From Actinomycetes bacterium (GTDB lineage: Bacteria > Actinomycetota > Actinomycetes > Actinomycetales > Microbacteriaceae), in NCBI GenBank assembly GCA_023390155.1, contig JAEWDJ010000174.1:1-5093 (forward strand): a stretch of 5,093 nucleotides of DNA. Direction: 5' to 3'. The position numbers were made by a program, and so were the translations under genes. Positions 1 through 5,093 of this stretch are shown in pieces; the first letter of the stretch is position 1; every line of letters begins with the position of its first letter. The notes beneath the pieces are model-generated. The model ran no database searches. It was given only the letters and a program-made list of their open reading frames with translations, and was not told the origin of the DNA.

Positions 1-470
1 GCGCCGAGGAGATCGCGGTCACGACCTCCTCGCCCGAGCGGGGAGAGCGGCTGCGCGGCCTAGGCGCCACCCGGGTGCTCGACCGCGAGGGCCGCAGCGA
101 CGGTGCCCGGCCCGACGGCTGGGACGTGATCGTGGACATCGTCGGGGGCCCGGAGCTGCCGGAGTTCCTGGACAGCCTCGCACCGAACGGCCGCCTGGTG
201 CTGCTCGGCGCGTTGGCCGGGTTCCCGCCGCCCACGTTCGGTCAGAGCCTCCTCGACGCCTTCCTGCTCTCCCGGTCGTTCGCCACCTTCAGCCTCAACA
301 CGGTGCCACGCGACCGGCTGCGGCAGGCGCGCACGGAGCTGTTCGAGGCGGCGACGCGGGGAGAGCTCCATGCGGTCGTGGAGTCCGTGCTCCCTCTCGG
401 CGAGGCGGTGCAGGCGCACCGTGCGATGGACGAGGGGCGCGTCTTCGGACGGATAGTGCTCACGCCCTGA
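1..470 (+). CDS. Medium-chain dehydrogenase/reductase (quinone oxidoreductase-like), C-terminal part, 5' truncated
   Basis: The reading frame is open from the first full codon at position 3 to a TGA at 468-470, giving the last 155 residues. The start lies outside the window. The visible part resembles the second half of the NAD(P)H-binding Rossmann domain of zinc-type alcohol dehydrogenase/quinone oxidoreductase proteins. AVTTSSPER fits the strand and loop that select the cofactor, LRGLGATRVLDRE matches the family's 'LGA..V.D' segment, and WDVIVDIVGG matches the 'DVV.D.VGG' strand. NGRLVLLGALAG follows, and the end (VLPLGEAVQAHRAMDEGRVFGRIVL) is the usual C-terminal return to the catalytic domain. 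By family such enzymes reduce quinones, enones or alcohols with NAD(P)H in the cytosol. The substrate cannot be told, and the catalytic or zinc residues are not in view. It converges on ilvA with a 31-bp gap. Confidence 0.88.
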   Translation, partial: AEEIAVTTSSPERGERLRGLGATRVLDREGRSDGARPDGWDVIVDIVGGPELPEFLDSLAPNGRLVLLGALAGFPPPTFGQSLLDAFLLSRSFATFSLNTVPRDRLRQARTELFEAATRGELHAVVESVLPLGEAVQAHRAMDEGRVFGRIVLTP

Positions 471-481
471 GCGCGTCCCCC

Positions 482-501
482 GGAGAAGCCGGAGCCTCTC
501 C
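482..501. terminator. Weak hairpin between two convergent genes, possible bidirectional terminator
   Basis: In the 31-bp gap between the dehydrogenase stop (470) and the ilvA stop (502), GGAGA (482-486) can pair with TCTCC (497-501). An inner GC/GC pairing around CGGA is possible, with mismatches between the two stems. There is no T-run on either side, so this is not a classical intrinsic terminator. The position, filling the gap exactly, is the main support. Confidence 0.28.
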
Positions 502-1761
502 CTACTCGTAGTCGACGACGGCGTCGTAGCCCGCGGTGCGGAGCGCCTCGATGACCTGCTGTCGGTGCTCCGTGCCGCGGGTCTCCACGCTGACGTCGAG
601 CTCTACCTGGCTGATCTGGAGGCCGCGGCCGTTGCGGGTGTGCAGCACCTCGACGACGTTCGCGTTCACGCCGGCGAGGATCTCGGCGATGCGGGCGAGC
701 TGGCCCGGGCGGTCGGGCAGCATGATCGAGAGCTTGAGGTAGCGGTCCGACGCGGCGAGGCCGTGGCTGATGACGCGCTGCATGAGCAGCGGGTCGATGT
801 TGCCGCCGGAGAGGATGGCGACCGTCGTGCCGTCGGCGGGAACCTTCTCGGCGAGGAGGGCGGCGACGCCCGCGGCCCCGGCCGGCTCGACGACGAGCTT
901 GGCGCGCTCCAGCAGCACGAGCATCGCCCGCGCGATGTCGTCCTCCGTGACGGTGACGACCTCGTCCACCGCCTCCCGGATGATGTCGAAGTTGAGCAGG
1001 CCCGGCTTGCTCACGGCGATGCCGTCGGCGATGGTCGGGACCGGGGAGATCTCGGTCGGCTCCCCCGCGGCGAGCGACGCGGGGTAGGCGGCCACGTTGG
1101 CGGCCTGCACCCCGATCACGCGGACCGTGCGGCCGTCGCGTGCCGCGCGCTGCTTGACCGCGCTGGCGACGCCCGAGATGAGACCGCCGCCGCCGATCGG
1201 CACGACGATGGTCGAGACGTCCGGCACCTCGTCGAGGATCTCGAGGCCGAGGGTGCCCTGCCCGGCGACGACGTCCGGGTGGTCGAAGGGCGGGATGAGG
1301 ACGGCGCCGGTCTCGGCGGCGAAGTCGGCCGCCGCGCGCAGCGTCTCGTCCACGATGCTGCCGCTCAGGACGACGTCGGCGCCGTACGCACGGGTGGCCT
1401 GGAACTTGGGGATCGCGACGCCGACCGGCATGAAGATCGTGGCGTGGATGCCGAGCTCGCGAGCCGCGAACGCGACGCCCTGCGCGTGGTTGCCGGCGGA
1501 GGCCGCGACCACGCCGCGGGCGCGCTCCTCGGCGGAGAGCTTCGACAGGCGGTTGTAGGCGCCGCGGATCTTGTACGAGCCGGTCCGCTGCAGGTTCTCG
1601 CACTTCAGCAGAACCGGCGCCCCGAGCACGTCCGTCAGGTAGCGCGAGCTCTCCATCGGCGTGGGCTGCGCGACGCGCGAGACGACGGCGCGCGCGGCCT
1701 CGATCTCGTCCAGGCCGGGTCCGGCGAAGGGGGTGCGCGTGGAGTCGGTCACGGTAGCCAC
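502..1761 (-). CDS. ilvA: Threonine ammonia-lyase (threonine dehydratase) with C-terminal ACT domain
   Basis: This 419-residue PLP enzyme of fold type II converts L-threonine to 2-oxobutanoate and ammonia in the cytosol, the first step towards isoleucine. The PLP-binding lysine is K64 in GSYKIRGA. SAGNHAQG (88-95) is the substrate loop, the glycine loop holding the PLP phosphate is GGGGL (190-194), and SGGN (318-321) is the second conserved cofactor segment. Residues about 341-419, starting LKLSIMLPDRPGQLARIAEIL, form a single ACT-like domain. That makes the protein longer than TdcB-type enzymes (about 330 residues) and shorter than E. coli IlvA (514, two ACT-like units). By family the ACT domain suggests allosteric control by an amino acid, but which effector is not visible. 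The start is GTG at 1761, chosen because a TAGGCT hexamer lies 6 nt upstream and no ribosome binding site is evident, so the mRNA is probably leaderless. Catabolic use cannot be excluded. Confidence 0.96.
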   Translation of the reverse strand: MATVTDSTRTPFAGPGLDEIEAARAVVSRVAQPTPMESSRYLTDVLGAPVLLKCENLQRTGSYKIRGAYNRLSKLSAEERARGVVAASAGNHAQGVAFAARELGIHATIFMPVGVAIPKFQATRAYGADVVLSGSIVDETLRAAADFAAETGAVLIPPFDHPDVVAGQGTLGLEILDEVPDVSTIVVPIGGGGLISGVASAVKQRAARDGRTVRVIGVQAANVAAYPASLAAGEPTEISPVPTIADGIAVSKPGLLNFDIIREAVDEVVTVTEDDIARAMLVLLERAKLVVEPAGAAGVAALLAEKVPADGTTVAILSGGNIDPLLMQRVISHGLAASDRYLKLSIMLPDRPGQLARIAEILAGVNANVVEVLHTRNGRGLQISQVELDVSVETRGTEHRQQVIEALRTAGYDAVVDYE

Positions 1762-1767
1762 TCGGTC

Positions 1768-1773
1768 AGCCTA
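1768..1773 (-). promoter_or_regulatory. Candidate -10 element of ilvA (leaderless)
   Basis: TAGGCT on the - strand is followed by GACCGA and then the GTG start at 1761. A TANNNT hexamer 6-7 nt before a start codon is the usual sign of a leaderless actinobacterial gene, with transcription beginning at or next to the start codon. No good -35 TTGACA match lies at 16-18 bp; a direct repeat occupies that place. Confidence 0.6.
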
Positions 1774-1800
1774 CTCGCGCCTGTATTCCTCGCGCTGTAT
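1774..1800. repeat. Imperfect direct repeat next to the ilvA -10 element
   Basis: On the + strand CTCGCGCCTGTAT (1774-1786) is repeated as CTCGCGCTGTAT (1789-1800). The copies differ by one extra C and start 15 bp apart. They adjoin the ilvA -10 hexamer and would cover roughly -13 to -39 relative to a start site at 1761. This is a suitable place for a regulator, but no known operator is recognised. Confidence 0.55.
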
Positions 1801-1812
1801 GCGTTCCCGGGC

Positions 1813-3057
1813 TCAGGCGCGCGTCCTCCGCACGGCCTGCGGCACGGTCTCCCAGATCGCCCGCGGCGGTGGCGGCGGCGCATCCCCGGTCTGCTTGGTG
1901 CGCCACACCCCGCTCGAGATGTAGTGCACCATCACGTTGAGCACGGCCACGAGCGGCACCGCGAAGAGCGCACCCGGGATGCCAGCGAGCAGCGAGCCGG
2001 CGGCGACCGAGAGCACGACCGCCAGTGGGTGGACCTTCACCGCGGTGCCCATGATGAGCGGCTGCAGCACGTGCCCCTCCAGCTGCTGCACGGCGAGGAC
2101 GCCCGCGAGCATGATGAGGGCGAACACCCAGCCCTTGAAGATCAGGGCGATCAGGACGGCGAGGGCTCCGGTGACGACGGCGCCGACGACCGGGATGAAG
2201 GAGCCGAGGAAGACGAGCACCGAGATGGGGATCACGAGCGGGAGGCCGAGGAAGAAGGCCACGATGCCGATGCCGACAGCATCGATGAAGGCCACGAGGA
2301 TCTGCACCTTCACGAAGTTCTTCAGGGTCACCCAGCCGGCCTTCCCCGCGCCGTCGACGGCGGGCCGCGCCTTGCGCGGGAAGACCCGGACGACCCACGC
2401 CCAGATCCCGCGCCCGTCGATGAGGATGAAGAGCACGCTGAAGAGGGTGAGCAGCGCGCCCGTGAGCACGTGGCCGAGGGTCGAGCTGACCGACAGGGCG
2501 CCCGAGATGAAGACCTGGCTGTCCTCCTGGAGCGACTTCACGATCGAGGAGAGGCCCTGGCTGATCTGGTCCTCGCTGAGCCCGAGCGGCCCGGTGGTCA
2601 GCCAGGCGCGGAACTGGTCGTACGCCTGAACCGCCTGCGTCTGGAGCTCACCGCTCTGCCGCGTGACCGACCAGATGGCGAGGTAGAAGAGGCCGCCCAC
2701 GACCACGATCATCGACAGCAGCGGCACGACCACCCCCAGCCACTTCGGCCAGCCGTGCCGCACCAGGAAGTCCTTGAACGGCACGAGCAGGGCCGCGAGC
2801 AGCACGGCGATGAGCACCGGGATGACGATGAGCCGCAGCTGGATGATCAGGAAGATCAGGACGGCGATCGCCGCGCCGATGACGAGCAGGCGCCACGACC
2901 ACGCGCCGGCCAGCCGCACCCCGCGCGGGACGGACTCCCCGACGGATTCGAGCGGCTCGGCGGCCTCCGTTCCCGTGCGCCGCCGGAGGAACCGGGCGCG
3001 GGCGGGGGCGCGGTTCTCCCCGGTCGGAGGGGTGGCGGGGGTGTCGCTGTCGGCCAT
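1813..3057 (-). CDS. AI-2E family transporter (PerM/TqsA-like multi-pass membrane protein)
   Basis: This 414-residue integral membrane protein belongs to the AI-2E transporter (formerly UPF0118) family. A hydrophilic N-terminus (1-52, rich in Arg and Pro) precedes hydrophobic segments at about 54-75, 77-95 and 106-130. A soluble stretch follows (about 131-190), typical of the family, then further segments at about 192-214, 250-272, 274-325 and 343-380, and a short Pro-rich cytoplasmic tail (PPPPP at 394-398). Diagnostic motifs are FIPVVGAVVTG (287-297), QQLEGHVLQPLIMG (324-337) and VHPLAVVLSVAAGSLLAG (342-359). Some members export autoinducer-2 and others have been linked to ion exchange or are uncharacterised, so the name does not establish quorum sensing here. 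Length is normal. The ATG at 3057 has a TAGACT hexamer 7 nt upstream, supporting this start. It sits 51 bp before ilvA on the same strand, so some read-through is possible. Confidence 0.93.
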   Translation of the reverse strand: MADSDTPATPPTGENRAPARARFLRRRTGTEAAEPLESVGESVPRGVRLAGAWSWRLLVIGAAIAVLIFLIIQLRLIVIPVLIAVLLAALLVPFKDFLVRHGWPKWLGVVVPLLSMIVVVGGLFYLAIWSVTRQSGELQTQAVQAYDQFRAWLTTGPLGLSEDQISQGLSSIVKSLQEDSQVFISGALSVSSTLGHVLTGALLTLFSVLFILIDGRGIWAWVVRVFPRKARPAVDGAGKAGWVTLKNFVKVQILVAFIDAVGIGIVAFFLGLPLVIPISVLVFLGSFIPVVGAVVTGALAVLIALIFKGWVFALIMLAGVLAVQQLEGHVLQPLIMGTAVKVHPLAVVLSVAAGSLLAGIPGALFAVPLVAVLNVMVHYISSGVWRTKQTGDAPPPPPRAIWETVPQAVRRTRA

Positions 3058-3064
3058 GTCGGTC

Positions 3065-3070
3065 AGTCTA
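3065..3070 (-). promoter_or_regulatory. Candidate -10 element of the AI-2E family gene (leaderless)
   Basis: TAGACT on the - strand is followed by GACCGAC and the ATG at 3057. The 12-mer TAGACTGACCGA matches the TAGGCTGACCGA before ilvA at 11 of 12 positions. This spacing predicts a transcript starting at the ATG. No convincing -35 box is seen. Confidence 0.6.
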
Positions 3071-3156
3071 GGCCGCTCGAACCCGCCTCCTCAGGGGGTT
3101 CCCAGCGCGCCCCATCGGAGTAACAGGGAGTCCCCAGCAAGGCCGTCCACCGGGGC

Positions 3157-3750
3157 TCAGAGCGTGATGACGAGCGGCGGGTGCGAGATCGTCGTGCGAT
3201 ACCAGGCCCAGGAGGCGCCACCGGTCTGCTGGATGGCGGCATACGTGATCTGCGAGGCGGGCACGTCCTTCAGCCCGACCGTCACACTCATCTGGCCGTT
3301 CACCGACCGGACGCCCACCCCGGTCACCGATCCCGGCCCGGCATACCCGCTGACGGAGAGCGTCACCGGCCCGTACGCCTGGACGAGGAAGCTCACGACA
3401 TAGCTCGCCGTGCCGGTGGCGCCGTAGGCCCCCGGGTCGAAGTGGACGGAGACGCCCGGACCTCCCGACGGCACCTGCCGGTAGGTGAAGGACGCGTAGG
3501 GCGTGCCGGTCGTGTCCGTTTGCAGGATGTCGGACGCGATGAGCGTGAGGTTCGTGCGGCCCGCGCCGACCGTGCGCGTCGGGCTGATGGTGTCGATCGG
3601 CGGGAAGAGCCACGGGAACGACAGGATCTCGCCGGGCCGGAAGGGCAGGGCGAGGTCCGCGGGAGAGAGCGTGCTCTCGAAGACGGCGGGGTCGATGGCG
3701 TCGGAGACTTCGGCGGCCACCCCGGCATTCTCAGTGGGGTCACCAGACAT
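3157..3750 (-). CDS. Unrecognised protein, 197 residues, beta-rich, no cysteine
   Basis: I do not recognise the family. The ATG at 3750 (MSGDPTENAG) is preferred over the in-frame ATG nine bases upstream at 3759, because a TAGCAT hexamer (3758-3763) lies 7 nt before it, as expected for a leaderless gene, and itself overlaps the upstream ATG. The first 35 or so residues are acidic and polar with no signal peptide or membrane segment. LPFRPGEILSFPWLFPPID (35-53) is Pro/aromatic-rich. From about 66 to 197 the protein alternates short Val/Thr/Ser/Ile stretches with Gly/Pro turns, suggesting a beta-sandwich or similar fold. It has one lysine (K161), no cysteine and a WAWYR patch (181-185) near the end. 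Third-codon G/C bias and a clean start support a real gene. Cytoplasmic by default. It is transcribed away from the SEDS gene, and a 99-bp gap separates it from the AI-2E gene. No function is proposed. Confidence 0.82.
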   Translation of the reverse strand: MSGDPTENAGVAAEVSDAIDPAVFESTLSPADLALPFRPGEILSFPWLFPPIDTISPTRTVGAGRTNLTLIASDILQTDTTGTPYASFTYRQVPSGGPGVSVHFDPGAYGATGTASYVVSFLVQAYGPVTLSVSGYAGPGSVTGVGVRSVNGQMSVTVGLKDVPASQITYAAIQQTGGASWAWYRTTISHPPLVITL

Positions 3751-3757
3751 GGGCCGC

Positions 3758-3763
3758 ATGCTA
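3758..3763 (-). promoter_or_regulatory. Candidate -10 element of the unrecognised gene (decides its start)
   Basis: TAGCAT on the - strand is followed by GCGGCCC and the ATG at 3750. The alternative ATG at 3759 overlaps this hexamer and would lie upstream of the predicted transcription start, so it is unlikely to be used. No clear -35 box is visible. Confidence 0.55.
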
Positions 3764-3792
3764 CTCGTGTCGCGGAGCGTTGGGGGCGCCCC

Positions 3793-3809
3793 GGATCGGG
3801 CCGCGATCC
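3793..3809. repeat. Inverted repeat in the divergent region
   Basis: GGATCG (3793-3798) and CGATCC (3804-3809) are perfect 6-bp inverted arms around a 5-base centre (GGCCG). The site is 30 bp upstream of the - strand -10 and 53 bp upstream of the + strand -10. It could be an operator for a dimeric regulator, or chance in G+C-rich DNA. Confidence 0.4.
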
Positions 3810-3840
3810 CGTGAGATGGCTGGGGGCGCGGAGGGTCGGC

Positions 3841-3858
3841 GGCGGGCGCGGCGGGCGT
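3841..3858. repeat. Two-copy 9-bp tandem repeat upstream of the SEDS promoter
   Basis: GGCGGGCGC (3841-3849) is followed directly by GGCGGGCGT (3850-3858), 8 of 9 bases identical. It ends 4 bp before the candidate -10 of the SEDS gene and so fills the spacer and -35 zone. Low complexity makes chance a real possibility. Confidence 0.4.
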
Positions 3859-3862
3859 CCCC

Positions 3863-3868
3863 TAGCGT
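3863..3868 (+). promoter_or_regulatory. Candidate -10 element of the SEDS gene
   Basis: TAGCGT on the + strand fits the TAGNNT pattern of the other three candidate promoters in the window. Transcription would begin near 3875, about 57 nt before the ATG at 3932, giving a short leader instead of a leaderless mRNA. No -35 match is seen. If real, it argues against the in-frame GTG at 3811 as the start. Confidence 0.42.
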
Positions 3869-3913
3869 CGGGATCACAGCCTCCCGCCCACCGTGCGCCG
3901 CACCGCACCACAA

Positions 3914-3927
3914 CCGAGCACCGAGCA
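3914..3927. repeat. Two-copy 7-bp tandem repeat just before the ATG at 3932
   Basis: CCGAGCA occurs twice in a row (3914-3920 and 3921-3927), 4 bp before the ATG. It occupies the place where a ribosome binding site would be expected, and no purine-rich Shine-Dalgarno is present apart from the GAG in each copy. Confidence 0.4.
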
Positions 3928-3931
3928 CCGC

Positions 3932-5093
3932 ATGACCGCACCTCCCCCGACCGCGCCCACCGCGGCCCGTCCCGCCGCGTCCTCGTCCGGCTCACGGAGA
4001 GCGTCGCGCTCCCCTCGGGGTTCGGGACGTTGATCGCGGCCGTCGTCCTCTTCCTCGTCGTGTTCGGCTTGCTGATGGTGCTCTCAGCCTCGTCCGTGGA
4101 GTCGTACACCGACGGGAACGGCTTCTTCGGACGCTTCGGCTGGCAGGGCGCGTACGCGCTCCTCGGCGTGGTGCTCATGCTCGTCGTCGCCCGGCTGCCG
4201 CGACGCGTGACGCAGCGCGCCGCCGTCGTCCTGCTCCTCGTCTCCGGCGTGCTGCAGATCCTGGCGCTGGCGACACCGCTCGGCGTGAAGATCGGCGACA
4301 ACACCAACTGGATCCGCATCGGCCCCATCACCGGACAGCCGTCGGAGGGCATCAAGCTCGGCCTGGTGATCTGGCTCGGGATGGCGCTCGGCCGGCATCC
4401 CGAGGAGCTGCAGGACTGGCGCGCCCTCGCCCGACGCGTGGCGCCGGTCGCGGGTCCCTCCCTGCTGCTGGTGGTCTTCGGAGGCGACCTCGGCACGACC
4501 GTCGTGATGGCCGTGTTCACCCTCGCCGCGCTCTACTTCGCGGGCGCGCGCCTGAAGCATCTCGGGGTCGTCGTCGGCGCGGGCGCGTTCGCCGCCATCC
4601 TCATCGCCCTGTCGAGCGCGACGCGGCGCGGGCGCATCTCGGCCTTCTTCGGCGGGACGAGCGCGGTCAACCCCGACGTCAACTGGCAGGTCGACAACGC
4701 CCACTACGCGCTGGCGTCGGGCGGCGTCTGGGGCGTGGGGCTCGGCAACTCGCACGCCAAATGGTCGTGGCTGCCCTCGGCCGACACGGACTTCATCTTC
4801 GCGGTCATCGGCGAGGAGCTCGGGCTGATCGGCGCCGCCGTGGTGCTCCTCCTGTTCGCCCTGCTGGCCGTGCTGCTCGTGCGGCTCGTCCGCAGGACGG
4901 ACGACCCCGTCGTGCGGGTGACCACCGGGACGGTGCTGGTCTGGCTCATCTTCCAGGCCTTCGTCAACATCGGGGTAGTGCTGGGCCTCATCCCGACGCT
5001 CGGCGTGCCGCTCCCCTTCATCTCGGCGGGAGGGACGGCGCTGGTCGCCTCGCTCATCGCGATGGGGGTCGTGCTGTCGTCCACCCGGCGACC
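3932..5093 (+). CDS. ftsW: FtsW/RodA/SpoVE (SEDS) family peptidoglycan polymerase, 3' truncated, N-terminal frame uncertain
   Basis: SEDS proteins are multi-pass membrane glycosyltransferases that polymerise lipid II into glycan strands, working with a class B penicillin-binding protein. The body is read in the frame of position 3961 (CGC) through to the window end, with no stop. TM1 begins near 4021 (GTLIAAVVLFLVVFGLLMVL). Then come NTNW (4300-4311), QPSE (4336-4347), GDLGTT (4486-4503), GLGNS (4738-4752), DTDFIFAVIGEELG (from 4783) and LPFISAGGT (5011-5037). The aspartate at 4789-4791 aligns by motif with the catalytic Asp of the family's HTDF. GLGNS and IGEELG favour FtsW over RodA. The ATG at 3932 (MTAPPP) is out of frame with the body; restoring one base in the C5 run at 3944-3948 would give MTAPPPDRAHRGPSRRVLV and join them. 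In-frame alternatives are GTG 3811, upstream of the likely promoter, and TTG 4030, inside TM1. There are no other division or wall genes in view, so this may be a stand-alone paralogue. Confidence 0.9.

Larger units (their letters stand above)
3751..3931. other. Divergent intergenic region between the unrecognised gene and the SEDS gene
   Basis: This stretch of 181 bp holds a candidate - strand promoter (3758-3763), an inverted repeat (3793-3809), a 9-bp tandem repeat (3841-3858), a candidate + strand -10 (3863-3868) and a 7-bp tandem repeat (3914-3927). The + strand frame of the SEDS gene stays open across it, with a GTG at 3811. However, openness is uninformative here, since that frame has no stop back to 3121 in this G+C-rich DNA. 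No small gene is supported. Confidence 0.6.

Noticed and set aside
242..1603. A 453-codon open frame on the - strand overlapping ilvA in another frame
   Set aside because: The product is Arg/Gly/Pro-rich with no recognisable domain and overlaps ilvA, whose catalytic motifs are intact. It also runs over the dehydrogenase.
1762..1812. A leader peptide, attenuator or T-box before ilvA
   Set aside because: Only 51 bp separate the genes, and the -10 hexamer sits 6 nt before the start, leaving no room for a leader RNA.
1813..3057. Quorum-sensing (autoinducer-2 export) function for the AI-2E family gene
   Set aside because: The family name covers proteins of varied or unknown function. Nothing else in the window (no luxS or lsr genes) supports AI-2 signalling.
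565..3123. A very long open frame (852 codons) on the + strand opposite ilvA and the AI-2E gene
   Set aside because: Its product is low-complexity Asp/Glu/Arg/His-rich sequence with no domain, as expected for an antisense shadow of G+C-rich genes. Both genes beneath it are clear family members.
3058..3156. A terminator between the unknown gene and the AI-2E gene
   Set aside because: Only scattered 4-base GGGG/CCCC pairings are possible, with long loops and no T-run. Nothing convincing is seen.
3811..3931. An extended SEDS N-terminus starting at GTG 3811
   Set aside because: The added residues are Gly/Arg/His/Pro-rich with weaker codon bias, there is no ribosome binding site or TAGNNT before the GTG, and the better -10 lies downstream. 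Kept only as an alternative.
3393..4520. A 375-codon - strand frame across the divergent region, with others at 4084-4755 and 4704-5084
   Set aside because: They are Ser/Thr/Arg/Pro-rich or Asp/Glu/His-rich shadows of the SEDS gene, whose motifs are clear on the + strand.

Overview
The window is about 70% G+C. Its coding frames nearly always end codons in G or C, and starts are preceded by TAGNNT hexamers instead of strong Shine-Dalgarno sequences. The SEDS protein carries the actinobacterial-type ISAGGT signature near its C-terminus. Together these point to an actinomycete chromosome, most likely Microbacteriaceae; the family-level call is inference. No tRNA, rRNA, CRISPR array, insertion sequence or phage gene was seen, and base composition looks even throughout.

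Layout: (1) positions 1-470, + strand, the last 155 residues of a medium-chain (quinone oxidoreductase-like) dehydrogenase cut by the window edge. (2) A 31-bp convergent junction with a weak hairpin. (3) Three genes on the - strand, read right to left: an unrecognised 197-residue protein (3157-3750), an AI-2E/PerM-family membrane protein (1813-3057) and threonine ammonia-lyase IlvA with an ACT domain (502-1761). (4) A 181-bp divergent region (3751-3931) with a candidate promoter for each direction, an inverted repeat and two short tandem repeats. (5) On the + strand, an FtsW-type SEDS peptidoglycan polymerase running off the right edge (about 3932-5093).

The three - strand genes are co-directional with gaps of 99 and 51 bp, but each has its own TAGNNT hexamer 6-7 nt before its start codon. 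That is the arrangement expected for leaderless transcripts, so they are probably separate transcription units and not a tight operon. This also moves the start of the unknown gene to the ATG at 3750. No shared pathway joins the genes: branched-chain amino-acid synthesis, a transporter-like protein, an unknown protein and cell-wall synthesis are simply neighbours.

The points most worth a second look are the 5' end of the SEDS gene, where the only sensible ATG is out of frame with the body of the protein; substitutions at two usually conserved SEDS positions; a 15-bp-period direct repeat abutting the ilvA -10 element; and the unrecognised 197-residue protein. I see no strong evidence for a new multi-gene system.
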